This document shows, piece after piece, positions 36,308 through 44,813 of a DNA stretch of 64,000 nt. Origin of the DNA: Microbacterium sorbitolivorans (lineage in GTDB: Bacteria; Actinomycetota; Actinomycetes; Actinomycetales; Microbacteriaceae); contig NZ_KZ848473.1 in NCBI RefSeq assembly GCF_003327285.1, forward strand, positions 620,001-684,000, read 5' to 3'. The number at the start of each line of letters is the position of its first letter. Positions within the stretch are counted from its first letter, which is position 1. The notes below the pieces were generated by a model. It ran no database searches. It was not told the DNA's origin and was given only the letters and a program-made list of their open reading frames with translations. The translations under genes and the position numbers were made by a program.

Positions 36308-36645
36308 GCGAACGCCATCGGAAGATACGGTGCGAGCAGTGGATATGCCTGCGTCATCGGGTCGCGGTTGATGCGGACGACGCTTGCCGCTTCGACGCCG
36401 GATCCGAACTGCACGACGCCGTTGCGTGCGGCACGGCGGTAGAACAGGTCGGCGCCGACCTCGAGCACGGCCCGCGACCGAATGACCTCGGGCACGTCGG
36501 CGTCACGCACGTGACGCGCGACGAGCGCCTCGGCCTCGGCCGTGCAGTCGCTTGCGAACGCCGCGAGCTGCGCGTCGGGAGCCGTGCGCGCGTTGACGAA
36601 CCACTCGAGGGTGACCTCGTCGGCTTCGATCGCGGGCGTGCTCAT
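36304..36645 (-). CDS. Head-tail connector (gp6-like adaptor)
   Basis: 113 residues, mostly helical with a hydrophobic C-terminal segment (AYPLLAPYLPMAFA), directly downstream of the capsid gene with 2 bp between. Size and place fit the HK97 gp6/gp15-like adaptor bound under the portal. No separate head-closure (stopper) gene is evident nearby, so this or the next protein may combine roles. Confidence 0.6.
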   Translation of the reverse strand: MSTPAIEADEVTLEWFVNARTAPDAQLAAFASDCTAEAEALVARHVRDADVPEVIRSRAVLEVGADLFYRRAARNGVVQFGSGVEAASVVRINRDPMTQAYPLLAPYLPMAFA

Positions 36646-36647
36646 GG

Positions 36648-38243
36648 TTACGCTCCGGCGCCGAAGGTGACGGGTACGACGCCCTCGGGGATCTCCGTTG
36701 CGGTCGCGCCGAAGCGGTACACGCTGAAGTCCTTCGACAGGTTGATGATGTTCTCGTCCTGCAGCTGGGTCACGGCCGAGTCGTACTGGCGCACGGCGCG
36801 GCGCGTCGCGAACTCGGCGGCCTCGCCGGTGCGGCCGGGGTCACCGATGACGGCGACGCCCGAGAGGTCGCCCGAGATCGCCGACAGGTCGAGCGAGCCG
36901 ATGAGGTCCTTCTCGCTCGCGACGCGGAAGACCTTGTGGCCGTCGATCTCGAGGCGGTTGAGGCTCTTGAACACGTCAGGCGAGACGAGCAGACCATCGA
37001 GCGAGAGCGCGAGCGTGTCGAACTTCACGGCCGCATCCACGATCAGGTCGGTCCAGTCGTACGCGGTCGCGGTCGCGAGCGTCGCGCCGAGCGCGAGCGT
37101 GCCGTCGGTCTCGGCGGTGCGCGCGGTGACGAGCGCGAGGTAGGCGGCGCGCAGGACGGCCTTCTTGCGTGCGCCGGCGGCGACGCTCATCGCCTCGAGC
37201 GAGCGGTCGAGGATCGGCAGAGTCGAGCGCAGGATCTGCTGGCGCGTCAGCTGCGTGTAGCCGCCGTAGGTCTTGACGGGCGCCGTCTTGGCCTCGAGGA
37301 CGACCTTGCCGAACGCGAGGTCATCGCCCTCATTCTCCTGCTCGGTCACCGTGACGGTGTTCGACTTCAGCTGCGCGTACTCGATGTTCATGCCCTTGTC
37401 GGGCAGCACGCCCTCGGCGAAGAACGCCGAGAGAACGCCAGCCGAGGAATCGAAGATGCGGGTGAGGTCTCCGACCCATGCGTCCTTGATCGGGCTGTCG
37501 GCGCTGGTGCCGCCGGTGTAGGCGCGCTCCATCACGGTGTTGACGTAGTCGCGCGTGGCCTCGTCGCCGTTCACGAGCGCCTGGAGGATCGCGCCGGCAG
37601 AGCGTCGCTCGCCGGTCTGCTCGCCGTCGGCGTCGCGGGTCTGGCCTGCGACGATCATGCGCATCAGCTCGGTCTGGTCGGCGCGCAGCTGTGCGAGGTC
37701 GGCGGCGAACTTCTCGCCGTCGATCGTGTCGGGCTTGTTGTCGGTCATGATGCTGTTCCCTTCGGGGGTGCGTTCGCGCACCTCGGTCACGGTGGCGTTG
37801 GGGTAGGCAGGCGACGGCACGAGGGAGAACTCGTTGACGCGCACCTTGGTGTGTCGGACATGCACGCCGTCCTCGTCGTCGCGCTGCTCCCACTCGATGG
37901 GCACGAAGCCGATCGAGAACGAGTCGAGCGCGCCGTCACGAGCGAGCGTGAGGGCGTCGTCTCCGGCGCGTGTCTGCGAGACGCGCGTGACGACGTTGAG
38001 AGAGCCGGCGGCCCGCTCATTGGAAGCGACGACGCCGATGACCTCGCCGTGTCGGTAGTGGAGCTTCGATCGCTCGATGCCCTCGAACACGCAGTCCTGC
38101 GCGAACGACTCGTAGAAGCCGCGGAAGATGAGCGTCTCGTCATCGAGCGGCACGCCGACGCCGCTGATCTCGCGGGCCTCGGTCTCGGCCGCGGCGCGCG
38201 CCTCGAATGCGCGTGTCTGCGGCTCATCCAGGTTCACAGTCAT
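36648..38243 (-). CDS. Capsid maturation protease - major capsid protein fusion
   Basis: 531 residues. Residues 1-160 form an S78-type prohead protease: His65 in KLHYRHGE, serine in ALDSFSIGF (108 or 110), and the closing NEFSLVPSPAYPNA. After a short linker comes an HK97-fold capsid with a helical delta-like scaffold region (170-230) and the shell domain to the end. The frame is uninterrupted, so a fused product can form. An internal ATG at 37748 (Met166), preceded by GAAGGGAA at 37763-37756, could also start a separate 366-residue capsid protein. ATGA overlap with the portal gene. Confidence 0.85.
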   Translation of the reverse strand: MTVNLDEPQTRAFEARAAAETEAREISGVGVPLDDETLIFRGFYESFAQDCVFEGIERSKLHYRHGEVIGVVASNERAAGSLNVVTRVSQTRAGDDALTLARDGALDSFSIGFVPIEWEQRDDEDGVHVRHTKVRVNEFSLVPSPAYPNATVTEVRERTPEGNSIMTDNKPDTIDGEKFAADLAQLRADQTELMRMIVAGQTRDADGEQTGERRSAGAILQALVNGDEATRDYVNTVMERAYTGGTSADSPIKDAWVGDLTRIFDSSAGVLSAFFAEGVLPDKGMNIEYAQLKSNTVTVTEQENEGDDLAFGKVVLEAKTAPVKTYGGYTQLTRQQILRSTLPILDRSLEAMSVAAGARKKAVLRAAYLALVTARTAETDGTLALGATLATATAYDWTDLIVDAAVKFDTLALSLDGLLVSPDVFKSLNRLEIDGHKVFRVASEKDLIGSLDLSAISGDLSGVAVIGDPGRTGEAAEFATRRAVRQYDSAVTQLQDENIINLSKDFSVYRFGATATEIPEGVVPVTFGAGA

Positions 38244-39418
38244 GCCGTTACCTCTTCCGGTTCTGATGCGGGCTCGTCGTCCCAGCCGCCTACGGGCTCA
38301 GGCGAGAGACCTTCGATCTCGCGGATCTCGCGGCGCGTACGCCAGCGGCCCGCGAGCGCGAGATTGTGCGTCTCGTAGCGCGTCTTGGTGTCGGTCTTCA
38401 GCAGTGCCGCGGTGTTCGACACGGCCTCGGATCCGCGGGGCAGCAGGTCGGTGAGCGCGTCCTCGATCTCGGTGAGCACGCCCGCGAGGCCGAAGCGGAC
38501 GAAACCGAGCCAGTCTTGTTCGACGTTCTGGTAGGTCTGGCTGTCGCCGTCGGTGACGAGCATGAGCGAGCGCGGGGCGCCGAAGATGCGGGCCACGGTC
38601 GTGACGGACCACTGCTGCGACTCCACGAACTGCGCGTCCTTCGGCGACAGGAAGATCGGCTTGTAGTCGAGGCCGGCACCGAGGACCGCGACGCTACGCT
38701 TGCCGCCGCGCGACTGCTCCCACTGCGTGCGGGCGTCGTCCGCCTGCTCCTTGCTGAGGCGCTGGTCACTCTTGAGCGTGCCGCTCGGCACGTCGCCGTT
38801 GTAGATGAACTCGGATCCGTACTTCGCGACATCGAGGGATCCGCGCAACTCAACCTGCGCCGCCTGGATCGGGCCGAGCCCATACGGCGTGCCGGGGATC
38901 CGCAGGCGTGCGAGGTGCTTCACGTCGTACACGCCGAGCTGCTTGCCGCGGTGGCGGTAGCCGGTGACGTTGCCGGCCGAGTTCGTGTCGATGAGCACGT
39001 CGTTCGGGTTGAGGACCTCGGCGGTAACGGGCTTGTCGATGCCCTTGATCGCGCCGGGCGCGTAGCCGAGGCGCCAGTAGGCGTTGCCGGTGAGGTCGAG
39101 GCTCACGCCGGTCATCTCGATGAACGCGCGACGGCTCGCGAGCGGATCGGGCTTGTCGAGGATCCGGGGCCGGTCCTCGAGGATCAGGCCGCCTCGCTTC
39201 TGGTCGAAGCTGATCTGGCGCAGCGCGGTCGCGCGGATGTCGACGGCGCGGAACACGGCGCCGAGGCCGAGCGCCTCGCGCGAGGCGACGCCGCGGGATC
39301 CGATCTCGTCGCGCGAGGGCGCGGTGATCGCGGTCGACGGATCAGACGGCGGCACCACGTCCGGGGCATCCGCCTCGGCGCGGTGCTGCTCGCCTGTCCA
39401 CCACTCTCTGAACCCCAT
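38240..39418 (-). CDS. Portal protein, HK97 family
   Basis: 392 residues. HK97-type portal features: N-terminal VFRAVDIRATALRQI, LTGNAYWRLGY, the central IYNGDVPSGTLKSD followed by LSKEQADDARTQWE, and VARIFGAPRSLMLVTDGDSQTYQNVEQ near the stem region. Twelve copies should form the DNA channel at one capsid vertex. The gene is on the short side of the family (about 380-450). Confidence 0.9.
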   Translation of the reverse strand: MGFREWWTGEQHRAEADAPDVVPPSDPSTAITAPSRDEIGSRGVASREALGLGAVFRAVDIRATALRQISFDQKRGGLILEDRPRILDKPDPLASRRAFIEMTGVSLDLTGNAYWRLGYAPGAIKGIDKPVTAEVLNPNDVLIDTNSAGNVTGYRHRGKQLGVYDVKHLARLRIPGTPYGLGPIQAAQVELRGSLDVAKYGSEFIYNGDVPSGTLKSDQRLSKEQADDARTQWEQSRGGKRSVAVLGAGLDYKPIFLSPKDAQFVESQQWSVTTVARIFGAPRSLMLVTDGDSQTYQNVEQDWLGFVRFGLAGVLTEIEDALTDLLPRGSEAVSNTAALLKTDTKTRYETHNLALAGRWRTRREIREIEGLSPEPVGGWDDEPASEPEEVTA

Positions 39419-39499
39419 GCCCCCGAGGATCCCCCGCGGCGCTCGAGTCGCGCGAGTGAGGAATCGCGCACTATGGGCAGGTTTGCCCAGGATTGATAG

Positions 39500-40972
39500 C
39501 TAGAAGATCTGCAGGCTCGTATCGCGCTGAACGTCAGCCAACAGCACGCCCTGAACGTGCGTCATCACGGCGTCGATCTGCCCCGACTTCGCCCGCGACA
39601 CGCGGAAACCCTCGCCTACGTCCTTGCGCACGGCCTTCGGTATCTGCATCGCCAACAGCGCGTGACCGGGGTGCACGATGAGCTTCTGCTTGACCTTGCT
39701 GTAGAACAGCGCGGATCCATTGAGTGCATCGGCCTGCGTGCCGAACGTGACCGGCAGGCCGCGGTCCTCGAGCGCGCGGCCGAGGTCGCGCAGCGCGTAG
39801 CCGTCGATGCCGTACGTCGTCGGGTTCCACTTCGCGAGCGTCACGCACGCATCGACCAGCTGCTCGAGCGCCGGGCGCACGAACGAGGCGACGAGGTCGC
39901 AGTAGATGCGGCCGTCCTCGAGCTTGGTGAACGCGCCGATCGATGCGTAGGACCAGTCGGGCGTGCGGTCGACAACGAAGATCGGCGCGGCGCCCGCCGG
40001 CCATGCGACGTCGTCGTGGCAGGCGTTCCACATCGCGCCCGAGATGAACACGTTCTCGGATCCGGTGAAGCGGTTGAGGCGGTAGCGGATCGCGCCGGGC
40101 TCGGGCATCGAGCGCACGTCCTCGATCGTGGTCTCGAGGTCGACGCGCCCGCACGCGACGGCCGGGTTCGCGCGGGCGAGCTCACGGCCAAGCTCGTCGT
40201 CGTCGTCGGGCATCAGCGCGTTGAGTGCTTCCCAGCAGAAGAACGCGACGCGGCCGGCCCCGCCGTTCTCGATCGACTCGGCGCCCTTGGCGTAGAGCGA
40301 GAGCAGCAGGTCCGAGTCGTCGTTGCCGGCCGTCGTGATGCCGAAAACGAACGAGTTCGCGCGCCCGCCGAGGCCGTTCACGAGGTCATCCCACACTTCG
40401 CGCAACAGCAGGTGAAGCTCGTCCACGAGGCCGGCATCGAGCGGGATACCCTGCAGCGCCCCCGACTTGTTCGCCTTCAGCTCGTAGGATCCGCCGTCGT
40501 GCGTGCGGATGCCGCGCGTGCGCGTCGTCGCGGCGAACTTCGCGCGCAGGCGCGGGCTCTGGTTGATGACGTACATCGTGCGCTGGTAGATCAGGTTCGC
40601 CTGGTCGACGGTCGAGGCGATGCCGATCAACAGCGGCCGCGCCTTCATCAGCAACACGATAAGCGCGACCGCGCACGCGATCTCGGTCTTGCCGTTCTGC
40701 CGGCCGAGCGACACGACGACTTGACGCCAGCGCAGCTGGCCGGCGCGCTTGTGCCCCTCGGGGTACAGCTCGAACACGTGACGCAACAGCGTCTCCTGCC
40801 ACACCTCGAGGGTGTACGCGAACGCCGCGAACCAGACGACGCGGAACAGCGCCCGGTAGCTATCGAACGCGCTCGGGAAATCTGGCGCGAGCGGCTCGGT
40901 CCAGCGTGTCGGGGGCCACGGCGCGATGTCGTCGTACGGCTGCGCGTAGACCGTGGGCTCGGGCGCGTTCAT
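39500..40972 (-). CDS. Terminase large subunit
   Basis: 490 residues from ATG 40972, which overlaps the small-subunit stop as ATGA (an upstream in-frame ATG at 40987 is less likely). The ATPase motor has Walker A SLGRQNGKTE and Walker B acidic residues in AGLVDELH; the C-terminal nuclease domain has FVVDRTPDWSYASIG and later acidic residues (YGIDGYALRDLG, QIDAVMTH). It cuts and packages phage DNA through the portal. An 81-bp gap separates it from portal. Confidence 0.92.
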   Translation of the reverse strand: MNAPEPTVYAQPYDDIAPWPPTRWTEPLAPDFPSAFDSYRALFRVVWFAAFAYTLEVWQETLLRHVFELYPEGHKRAGQLRWRQVVVSLGRQNGKTEIACAVALIVLLMKARPLLIGIASTVDQANLIYQRTMYVINQSPRLRAKFAATTRTRGIRTHDGGSYELKANKSGALQGIPLDAGLVDELHLLLREVWDDLVNGLGGRANSFVFGITTAGNDDSDLLLSLYAKGAESIENGGAGRVAFFCWEALNALMPDDDDELGRELARANPAVACGRVDLETTIEDVRSMPEPGAIRYRLNRFTGSENVFISGAMWNACHDDVAWPAGAAPIFVVDRTPDWSYASIGAFTKLEDGRIYCDLVASFVRPALEQLVDACVTLAKWNPTTYGIDGYALRDLGRALEDRGLPVTFGTQADALNGSALFYSKVKQKLIVHPGHALLAMQIPKAVRKDVGEGFRVSRAKSGQIDAVMTHVQGVLLADVQRDTSLQIF

Positions 40973-41262
40973 GCGTCCGCCTTCCACACGCCGAAGTCCA
41001 TCGCGGTGTCATAGGCCGCACCGCCGCCGGATCCGCCGGCCTTCTCCCCCGGCTTGCGAGCGAGCAGGCCGCGATGGATCAGCGTGAACTGCGAGATGAG
41101 CGCTGCCTGGAAGGATCCGGCATCGAGCGCCTCGGCGATCGAGCGCAGCGCGATCAGCTGAGGCTGGTCCACGCCCGTCAGCCACGTCGCCGCGGCCTCG
41201 AACTCGTCAACGGACTGGACCCAACGACCGGGCTCGAGCGTCTCAGAAGTTTCGGCGGTCAT
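40969..41262 (-). CDS. Probable terminase small subunit
   Basis: 97 residues from ATG 41262 with GAGAGG upstream. Helical with PQLIALRSIAEALDAGSFQAA (in the middle) and a C-terminal glycine-rich tail. It immediately precedes and overlaps the large subunit. The repeat-rich 400-bp region just upstream could hold its recognition site. The family is diverse, so the call rests mainly on position. Confidence 0.7.
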   Translation of the reverse strand: MTAETSETLEPGRWVQSVDEFEAAATWLTGVDQPQLIALRSIAEALDAGSFQAALISQFTLIHRGLLARKPGEKAGGSGGGAAYDTAMDFGVWKADA

Positions 41263-41395
41263 GTCGTCGGATCCTCTCGGTATTCGATGCTGATCAGGGC
41301 TTCTCGTGGATATTTGAGGCCCTTGTGTGAAAACGGAAAATTGGGCGCGGGGTGATTTGGGGGCGCCCCGGAAAAGCGGGTCGCGGTCGGCGCGC

Positions 41396-41642
41396 GGTCC
41401 AGGCTGGTCCACGTGGTCCAGGCGAGTTCCCTATCTATTACTCTCTTTCCCCCAACATGTAGGGGTAGGAAGTAGTTAGACCACCTGGACCGCCCTACTC
41501 TCGTAAGGCATCGAGCCTGGCCCGTGCCTAGACCACACCTAGACCAGACCGCCCTGCTACCTGGACCACATGCCACGTATGAGCGCGAAGCGCCTTTTAG
41601 TCGTGGGGGCGAGGGGGCGCGGGGCGGCCGCCTGCCTGGACC
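41396..41642. promoter_or_regulatory. Iteron-like repeat cluster, candidate phage replication origin (or packaging site)
   Basis: The 400-bp gap 41263-41662 has no convincing gene. It holds three TGGTCCA-type copies (41396-41403, 41404-41411, 41413-41421) and, on the other side of a less GC-rich stretch (41422-41475), six CTRGACCR-type copies in the opposite orientation (41476, 41485, 41528, 41539, 41561, 41635; 8 bp each). The CTAGACCA pair is 11 bp apart, one helical turn. The layout, iterons flanking an AT-richer core beside a helicase gene, resembles a phage origin. Nearness to the terminase small subunit also allows a cos/pac reading. Confidence 0.6.
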
Positions 41643-41662
41643 GCGCACGCTCGTGGCCACGA

Positions 41663-42970
41663 TCACTCCTCGTCGTCCCAGCCGTAGCTGGCCAGCGACA
41701 GGCCCGTGTAGTGCCACGAGCGTGCGCCGGCCGAGCGGGGGCGGGTGGATCCGTAGCCGGCCTGCGCGAGGCGCTTGCCGAATGGTCCGACCGCGAGGGG
41801 CGTGTAGCCGCTCGAGCGGCACCACTTGACGTACCGCTTGTAGATGTCCGCGCGCGGCGCGAGCTCGTCGGGGCCGGTGACGACGAGCTCGTCGTCATCG
41901 AGCCACATCATGACGGGGTCCGCCTCGTCGTGTAGGCGCTGGGTAGCTTCCTGCGCGCTGGCAGGCGGGTCGAATCGGCCCCGCTGCATGAGGTCGCGCA
42001 GGCCGTTCATCGCGTAGTTGAAGATGCCCGGGGCATCATCGAGCAGGGCCTGCTCATCGAAGGCGGTGCCGCTGATCACGTTGCGGGTGAACTCGAGGAC
42101 CTCCCAGCGGCGGCGCCAGCCGCTCGAGCTGTCGGAGGTGCGGAAGTACTCGTTGGACGCGAAGATCGGCACGGCGTAGGGCACGAACTCGAACGACTGG
42201 CCGAACTTTCGTGAGGCGTTGATCGAGTCGCCGCCGGTGATCTCTTTGAGCACCTGCGGGTCGGAGAGGAAGCGCGCCGACAGGTCACCGGAGATGTTCG
42301 CGATCTTGCCGTAGAGGCCTGATGTCGCGAAGCGGTCATCGACGAGCTGGTGCATCGAGATGCTCGAGTAGTTGTTGCGGCCGAGCAGGTGGCGAAGCAG
42401 GCGCAGTAGCGTGCCTTTACCGTTGCCGCCGGGGCCGTAGAGCAGGAAGATCTTCTGCAGCGGGTTGCCGGTCATGAGCATGTAGCCGATGACCTCCCAG
42501 AGGTGGCGGTGCATGTCCTCGTCGTCGCCGAGGACCTGCTTCATCCACTCGATGAACGTGTGCGGGATCGCGCCGCGGTCGAACTCGATCGGGAGCTTCG
42601 ACAGCGCGCCGAGGCCGGCCGAGTGGTCCTCGAGCTGGTCGTCGCGCCACCAGTAGATGCCGTTCTCCACGACGATGTACTCGAGGTAGCCAGCGGGCAG
42701 GTCTGGCAGGCCAACGTCGGGCAGTTCGACGTTGAGCATGTGATCCTCGACTTGACTGCGCACGCTGGTCGAGTATCGGCCGCCGAGGGCCTTTGCAACG
42801 CGCTGCGTGATGACCTTCTCGGAGCGGACGAAGATGCCTTCGCGGTACTCGTAGAGGTCTCCATCGACACCGCGGCCGAGGATGGTCGGCTCGTGCGCGA
42901 CGTAGTCGGCGATGAGCGTCGCATCGAGCTTCTCGGTGTCGGGGTTGATGAACTGCGAGATCGAGGTCAT
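41663..42970 (-). CDS. D5-like primase/SF3 helicase
   Basis: 435 residues from ATG 42970, which overlaps the HNH stop by 4 bp (other in-frame ATGs upstream lie inside the HNH gene). The SF3 helicase core has Walker A LLYGPGGNGKGT (about 177-187), Walker B-like KIANISGD and motif C PIFASNE, with a D5_N-type region before it and a winged domain at the C-terminus. The archaeo-eukaryotic primase domain is absent, so it is a helicase-only form that probably uses host primase. It is the only phage replication protein seen. Confidence 0.88.
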   Translation of the reverse strand: MTSISQFINPDTEKLDATLIADYVAHEPTILGRGVDGDLYEYREGIFVRSEKVITQRVAKALGGRYSTSVRSQVEDHMLNVELPDVGLPDLPAGYLEYIVVENGIYWWRDDQLEDHSAGLGALSKLPIEFDRGAIPHTFIEWMKQVLGDDEDMHRHLWEVIGYMLMTGNPLQKIFLLYGPGGNGKGTLLRLLRHLLGRNNYSSISMHQLVDDRFATSGLYGKIANISGDLSARFLSDPQVLKEITGGDSINASRKFGQSFEFVPYAVPIFASNEYFRTSDSSSGWRRRWEVLEFTRNVISGTAFDEQALLDDAPGIFNYAMNGLRDLMQRGRFDPPASAQEATQRLHDEADPVMMWLDDDELVVTGPDELAPRADIYKRYVKWCRSSGYTPLAVGPFGKRLAQAGYGSTRPRSAGARSWHYTGLSLASYGWDDEE

Positions 42971-43233
42971 GGCATGGACTCCAGCCATTGGGGGTTGTAC
43001 CACGGCATCCGAGCGACGATCTGGTTGCTCTTGATGCCGTTACAACGGCGGCACGCGGCGACGAGGTTATCCAGCTCGTCGGCGCCGCCGGCGTCTTTCG
43101 GGATGATGTGGTCTGCGGTCGCGTCGCTACCCTCGAGGTGCTTGTGGCAGTAGGCGCATTGCCAGCCGTCGCGATCGAGGACCGTGAGGCGCAGTGTCTC
43201 CCAGGCCGCGCCGCGCGAGGATCCGACGCTCAT
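42967..43233 (-). CDS. HNH endonuclease
   Basis: 88 residues. Classic HNH: WQCAYCHKHL (first zinc pair), TADHIIPKDAGGADELDNLVAACRRCN (catalytic His and Asn with the second CxxC). Many siphoviruses carry such an HNH that assists terminase in cutting DNA ends; a free-standing homing role is less likely because it is embedded with 4-bp overlaps on both sides in an operon. Confidence 0.88.
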   Translation of the reverse strand: MSVGSSRGAAWETLRLTVLDRDGWQCAYCHKHLEGSDATADHIIPKDAGGADELDNLVAACRRCNGIKSNQIVARMPWYNPQWLESMP

Positions 43234-43400
43234 TGCTGCTTGCGCGCGGCACGCTCGATCTCGTCAGAGTCGAAGCGGCGCGCGCCGCCGAGGGTGCGGG
43301 TGCACTCGAGGTCACCTTGGTCTGCCCAGCGGCGCACGGTAGCCGGCGTCACGCCGAAGCGCGCGGCGACCTCGCCGACGGTGAGCTTGCGCGTACTCAT
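43230..43400 (-). CDS. Small MerR/excisionase-type HTH protein
   Basis: 56 residues: ATG 43400 to TGA 43232-43230. The N-terminal helix-turn-helix is LTVGEVAARFGVTPATVRRW followed by the wing TRTLGGARRFDSDEIERAA. This is the BldC/AlpA/Xis-like winged HTH. Its start overlaps the preceding gene's stop and its stop overlaps HNH's start. It may control phage genes or help shape DNA for the D5 helicase at the origin. Confidence 0.75.
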   Translation of the reverse strand: MSTRKLTVGEVAARFGVTPATVRRWADQGDLECTRTLGGARRFDSDEIERAARKQQ

Positions 43401-43675
43401 AGCGCTACCCCCAGAGCGATACCGATCACGAACGTGATCGCGATCGCCGCCACGGGGTAGCGCTGAACAGCACGGCGCGCCTGATCAAGGAGGCTCGTCT
43501 TGCCCTGGCGCCGCCTCACGATTTCTCTCGAGATACGGCGCGCGGCACGCACCTGGTCAGCCGCGAGATACCGATACCCGTCAAGGAGGTTCTTCTTCGC
43601 TCGCGCCTCGGCTGCTTGATAGGCGCGAAGAAGCTCTTCTTCGGACATGTTTTGGTAGATGTCTCTCGTGTTCAT
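43397..43675 (-). CDS. Small phage protein with C-terminal TM helix
   Basis: 92 residues from ATG 43675. An N-terminal helical region (NMSEEELLRAYQAAEARAKK), a basic middle (RRISREIVRRRQGK) and one C-terminal membrane helix (PVAAIAITFVIGIALGVAL), i.e. a tail-anchored topology. No family recognised. It sits in the early leftward block with 4-bp overlaps on both sides. Confidence 0.65.
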   Translation of the reverse strand: MNTRDIYQNMSEEELLRAYQAAEARAKKNLLDGYRYLAADQVRAARRISREIVRRRQGKTSLLDQARRAVQRYPVAAIAITFVIGIALGVAL

Positions 43676-44037
43676 CGCAGGCCGGCCTTCTTCATGGCGA
43701 CGTAGAGACCGCCTCGGGAATAGCCGACCTTGTCGGCGATCTGCTCCCACGTCATGCTGGTGTTGTTGCGGAGGTCGAGGGCGTAGAACAGCACTTCGGG
43801 CGTGATGGGGTCACGCGGGCCTGCGAGGCCGGGCTTCTGTGCCTCGGGAACGGGCGCATGTGCCGTGGGCTTGGGCTTGATCGATGCGACTGCGAGGCGC
43901 GAGACGAGCTCGCCGACTTCGATGTTGCGCTCGCGGGCGTGGCCGACGAGCTCGCGGAACGTCTCGACAGGCAGGTACACCTTGATCTGCATCGTCGCGC
44001 CGAGCATGGCCTCGCGGCGCTGGTCGATCATCGTCAT
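43672..44037 (-). CDS. Phage DNA-binding-like protein (RHH + HTH)
   Basis: 121 residues. The N-terminal half (MQIKVYLPVETFRELVGHARERN) looks like a ribbon-helix-helix segment, and the C-terminus has a helix-turn-helix (MTWEQIADKVGYSRGGLYVAMKKAG). Two potential DNA-binding units in one small protein suggest an early regulator. ATG 44037 is used; internal Met codons at residues 3, 11 and 16 are possible. Confidence 0.6.
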   Translation of the reverse strand: MTMIDQRREAMLGATMQIKVYLPVETFRELVGHARERNIEVGELVSRLAVASIKPKPTAHAPVPEAQKPGLAGPRDPITPEVLFYALDLRNNTSMTWEQIADKVGYSRGGLYVAMKKAGLR

Positions 44038-44135
44038 TGCTTGTTCACCTTCGCTCGCATCACGAAATAGAGGATCCAGAGGGCCGCTGCCAACGGCAGG
44101 CCGATCGCGGGGTCGATGTAGTCGTCGGGGTACAT
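44034..44135 (-). CDS. Tiny membrane protein (33 aa)
   Basis: ATG 44135 to TGA 44036-44034, overlapping the previous stop by one base (TGATG) and the next start by four (ATGA), which makes translation likely despite its size. One hydrophobic helix (AIGLPLAAALWILYFVM) between an acidic start (MYPDDYIDP) and a basic end (RAKVNKQ). Function unknown. Confidence 0.55.
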   Translation of the reverse strand: MYPDDYIDPAIGLPLAAALWILYFVMRAKVNKQ

Positions 44136-44437
44136 CACAAGGCCCCCATGACCTTGCGCGACGCGGCGTTCCATTCCTCAGGTGTGAAGGAGTCGATGGA
44201 GACGTGGGAGACGGCCGACTTCGGCGGGGCCGTCATGTAGGCGGGCGGCTTGGGCACGTCGACGTTCTCGGTCGCGTCGGAGAGTGCGAGCGCGATGATG
44301 CCGAGAGAACGCCGCAGTGCGGTCATCATCTCGAGCGCGCCGAGGCGCTCGTCGGCGTTGAGGCGGGTCTCGATCACGTTCGCTTGCTTCATTGCGGCGT
44401 CGGCGGCAAGCCACGCGCGGCGAATGTCGGTGTTCAT
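44135..44437 (-). CDS. Hypothetical early phage protein
   Basis: 100 residues: a helical N-terminal half (RAWLAADAAMKQANVIETRL then LGALEMMTALRRSLGIIALA) and a proline-rich middle (VPKPPAYMTAPPK), ending in VSIDSFTPEEWNAASRKVMGAL. No family recognised. It is one of four overlapping small genes after the xis-like gene. Confidence 0.55.
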   Translation of the reverse strand: MNTDIRRAWLAADAAMKQANVIETRLNADERLGALEMMTALRRSLGIIALALSDATENVDVPKPPAYMTAPPKSAVSHVSIDSFTPEEWNAASRKVMGAL

Positions 44438-44631
44438 GAGGGGCTACTTTCGCTGGTGGGGAAACCGCGTGACGCTCGGCGATACATCTGCTCGAGTTCG
44501 TCACGGCTGTAGAAGGTGCGCGCATACCAGTAGTCGGCTTCGCGCTCCAGCACGTGGATCCGGTCGTACGCCTCGCGCAGCATCTCGATGAGCACTGCGC
44601 GCGGTAGCGGATCCGCGACTGGGGAGGTCAT
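44434..44631 (-). CDS. Hypothetical early phage protein
   Basis: 65 residues, mainly one long charged helix (RAVLIEMLREAYDRIHVLEREADYW, broken by position). It overlaps the xis-like gene by one base and the next gene by four. No family recognised; the helix could dimerise. Confidence 0.55.
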   Translation of the reverse strand: MTSPVADPLPRAVLIEMLREAYDRIHVLEREADYWYARTFYSRDELEQMYRRASRGFPTSESSPS

Positions 44632-44813
44632 CAGTCCGCGATCAGCGCGTCGATGTCGGAGTACCGATAGCGGCGGTGACCGCTCGGCAGCTCAAGCGAG
44701 GCCACATCGCCGCGCTCGGACATGCGCAACAGAGTCCGGGTCGTCACACCGAGGAGCGCCGCCGCCTCCGACGGCCTAAGCAATTGAGACGAATCCGTCT
44801 TATTTGTCTGCAT
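44631..44813 (-). CDS. Excisionase-like winged HTH protein
   Basis: 60 residues from ATG 44813. LLRPSEAAALLGVTTRTLLRM with the wing LPSGHRRYRYSDIDALIAD is the BldC/Xis/MerR-type domain. As the first gene of the leftward transcript, directly under repressor control, it is the best candidate for the excisionase or a Cro-like factor. A 16-bp operator copy covers codons 2-7, and the -10-like TATGGT (minus strand, 44825-44820) would place the start of transcription at or next to the ATG, so the mRNA may be leaderless. Confidence 0.7.
   Translation of the reverse strand: MQTNKTDSSQLLRPSEAAALLGVTTRTLLRMSERGDVASLELPSGHRRYRYSDIDALIAD

Noticed and set aside
41259..41825. Minus-strand frame over the iteron region
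   Set aside because: It has no recognisable protein pattern, overlaps the helicase end and ignores the repeat structure; the gap is better read as non-coding.
42967..43233. Free-standing homing endonuclease
   Set aside because: The HNH gene overlaps neighbours on both sides by 4 bp and is in the place where packaging-linked HNH proteins occur.
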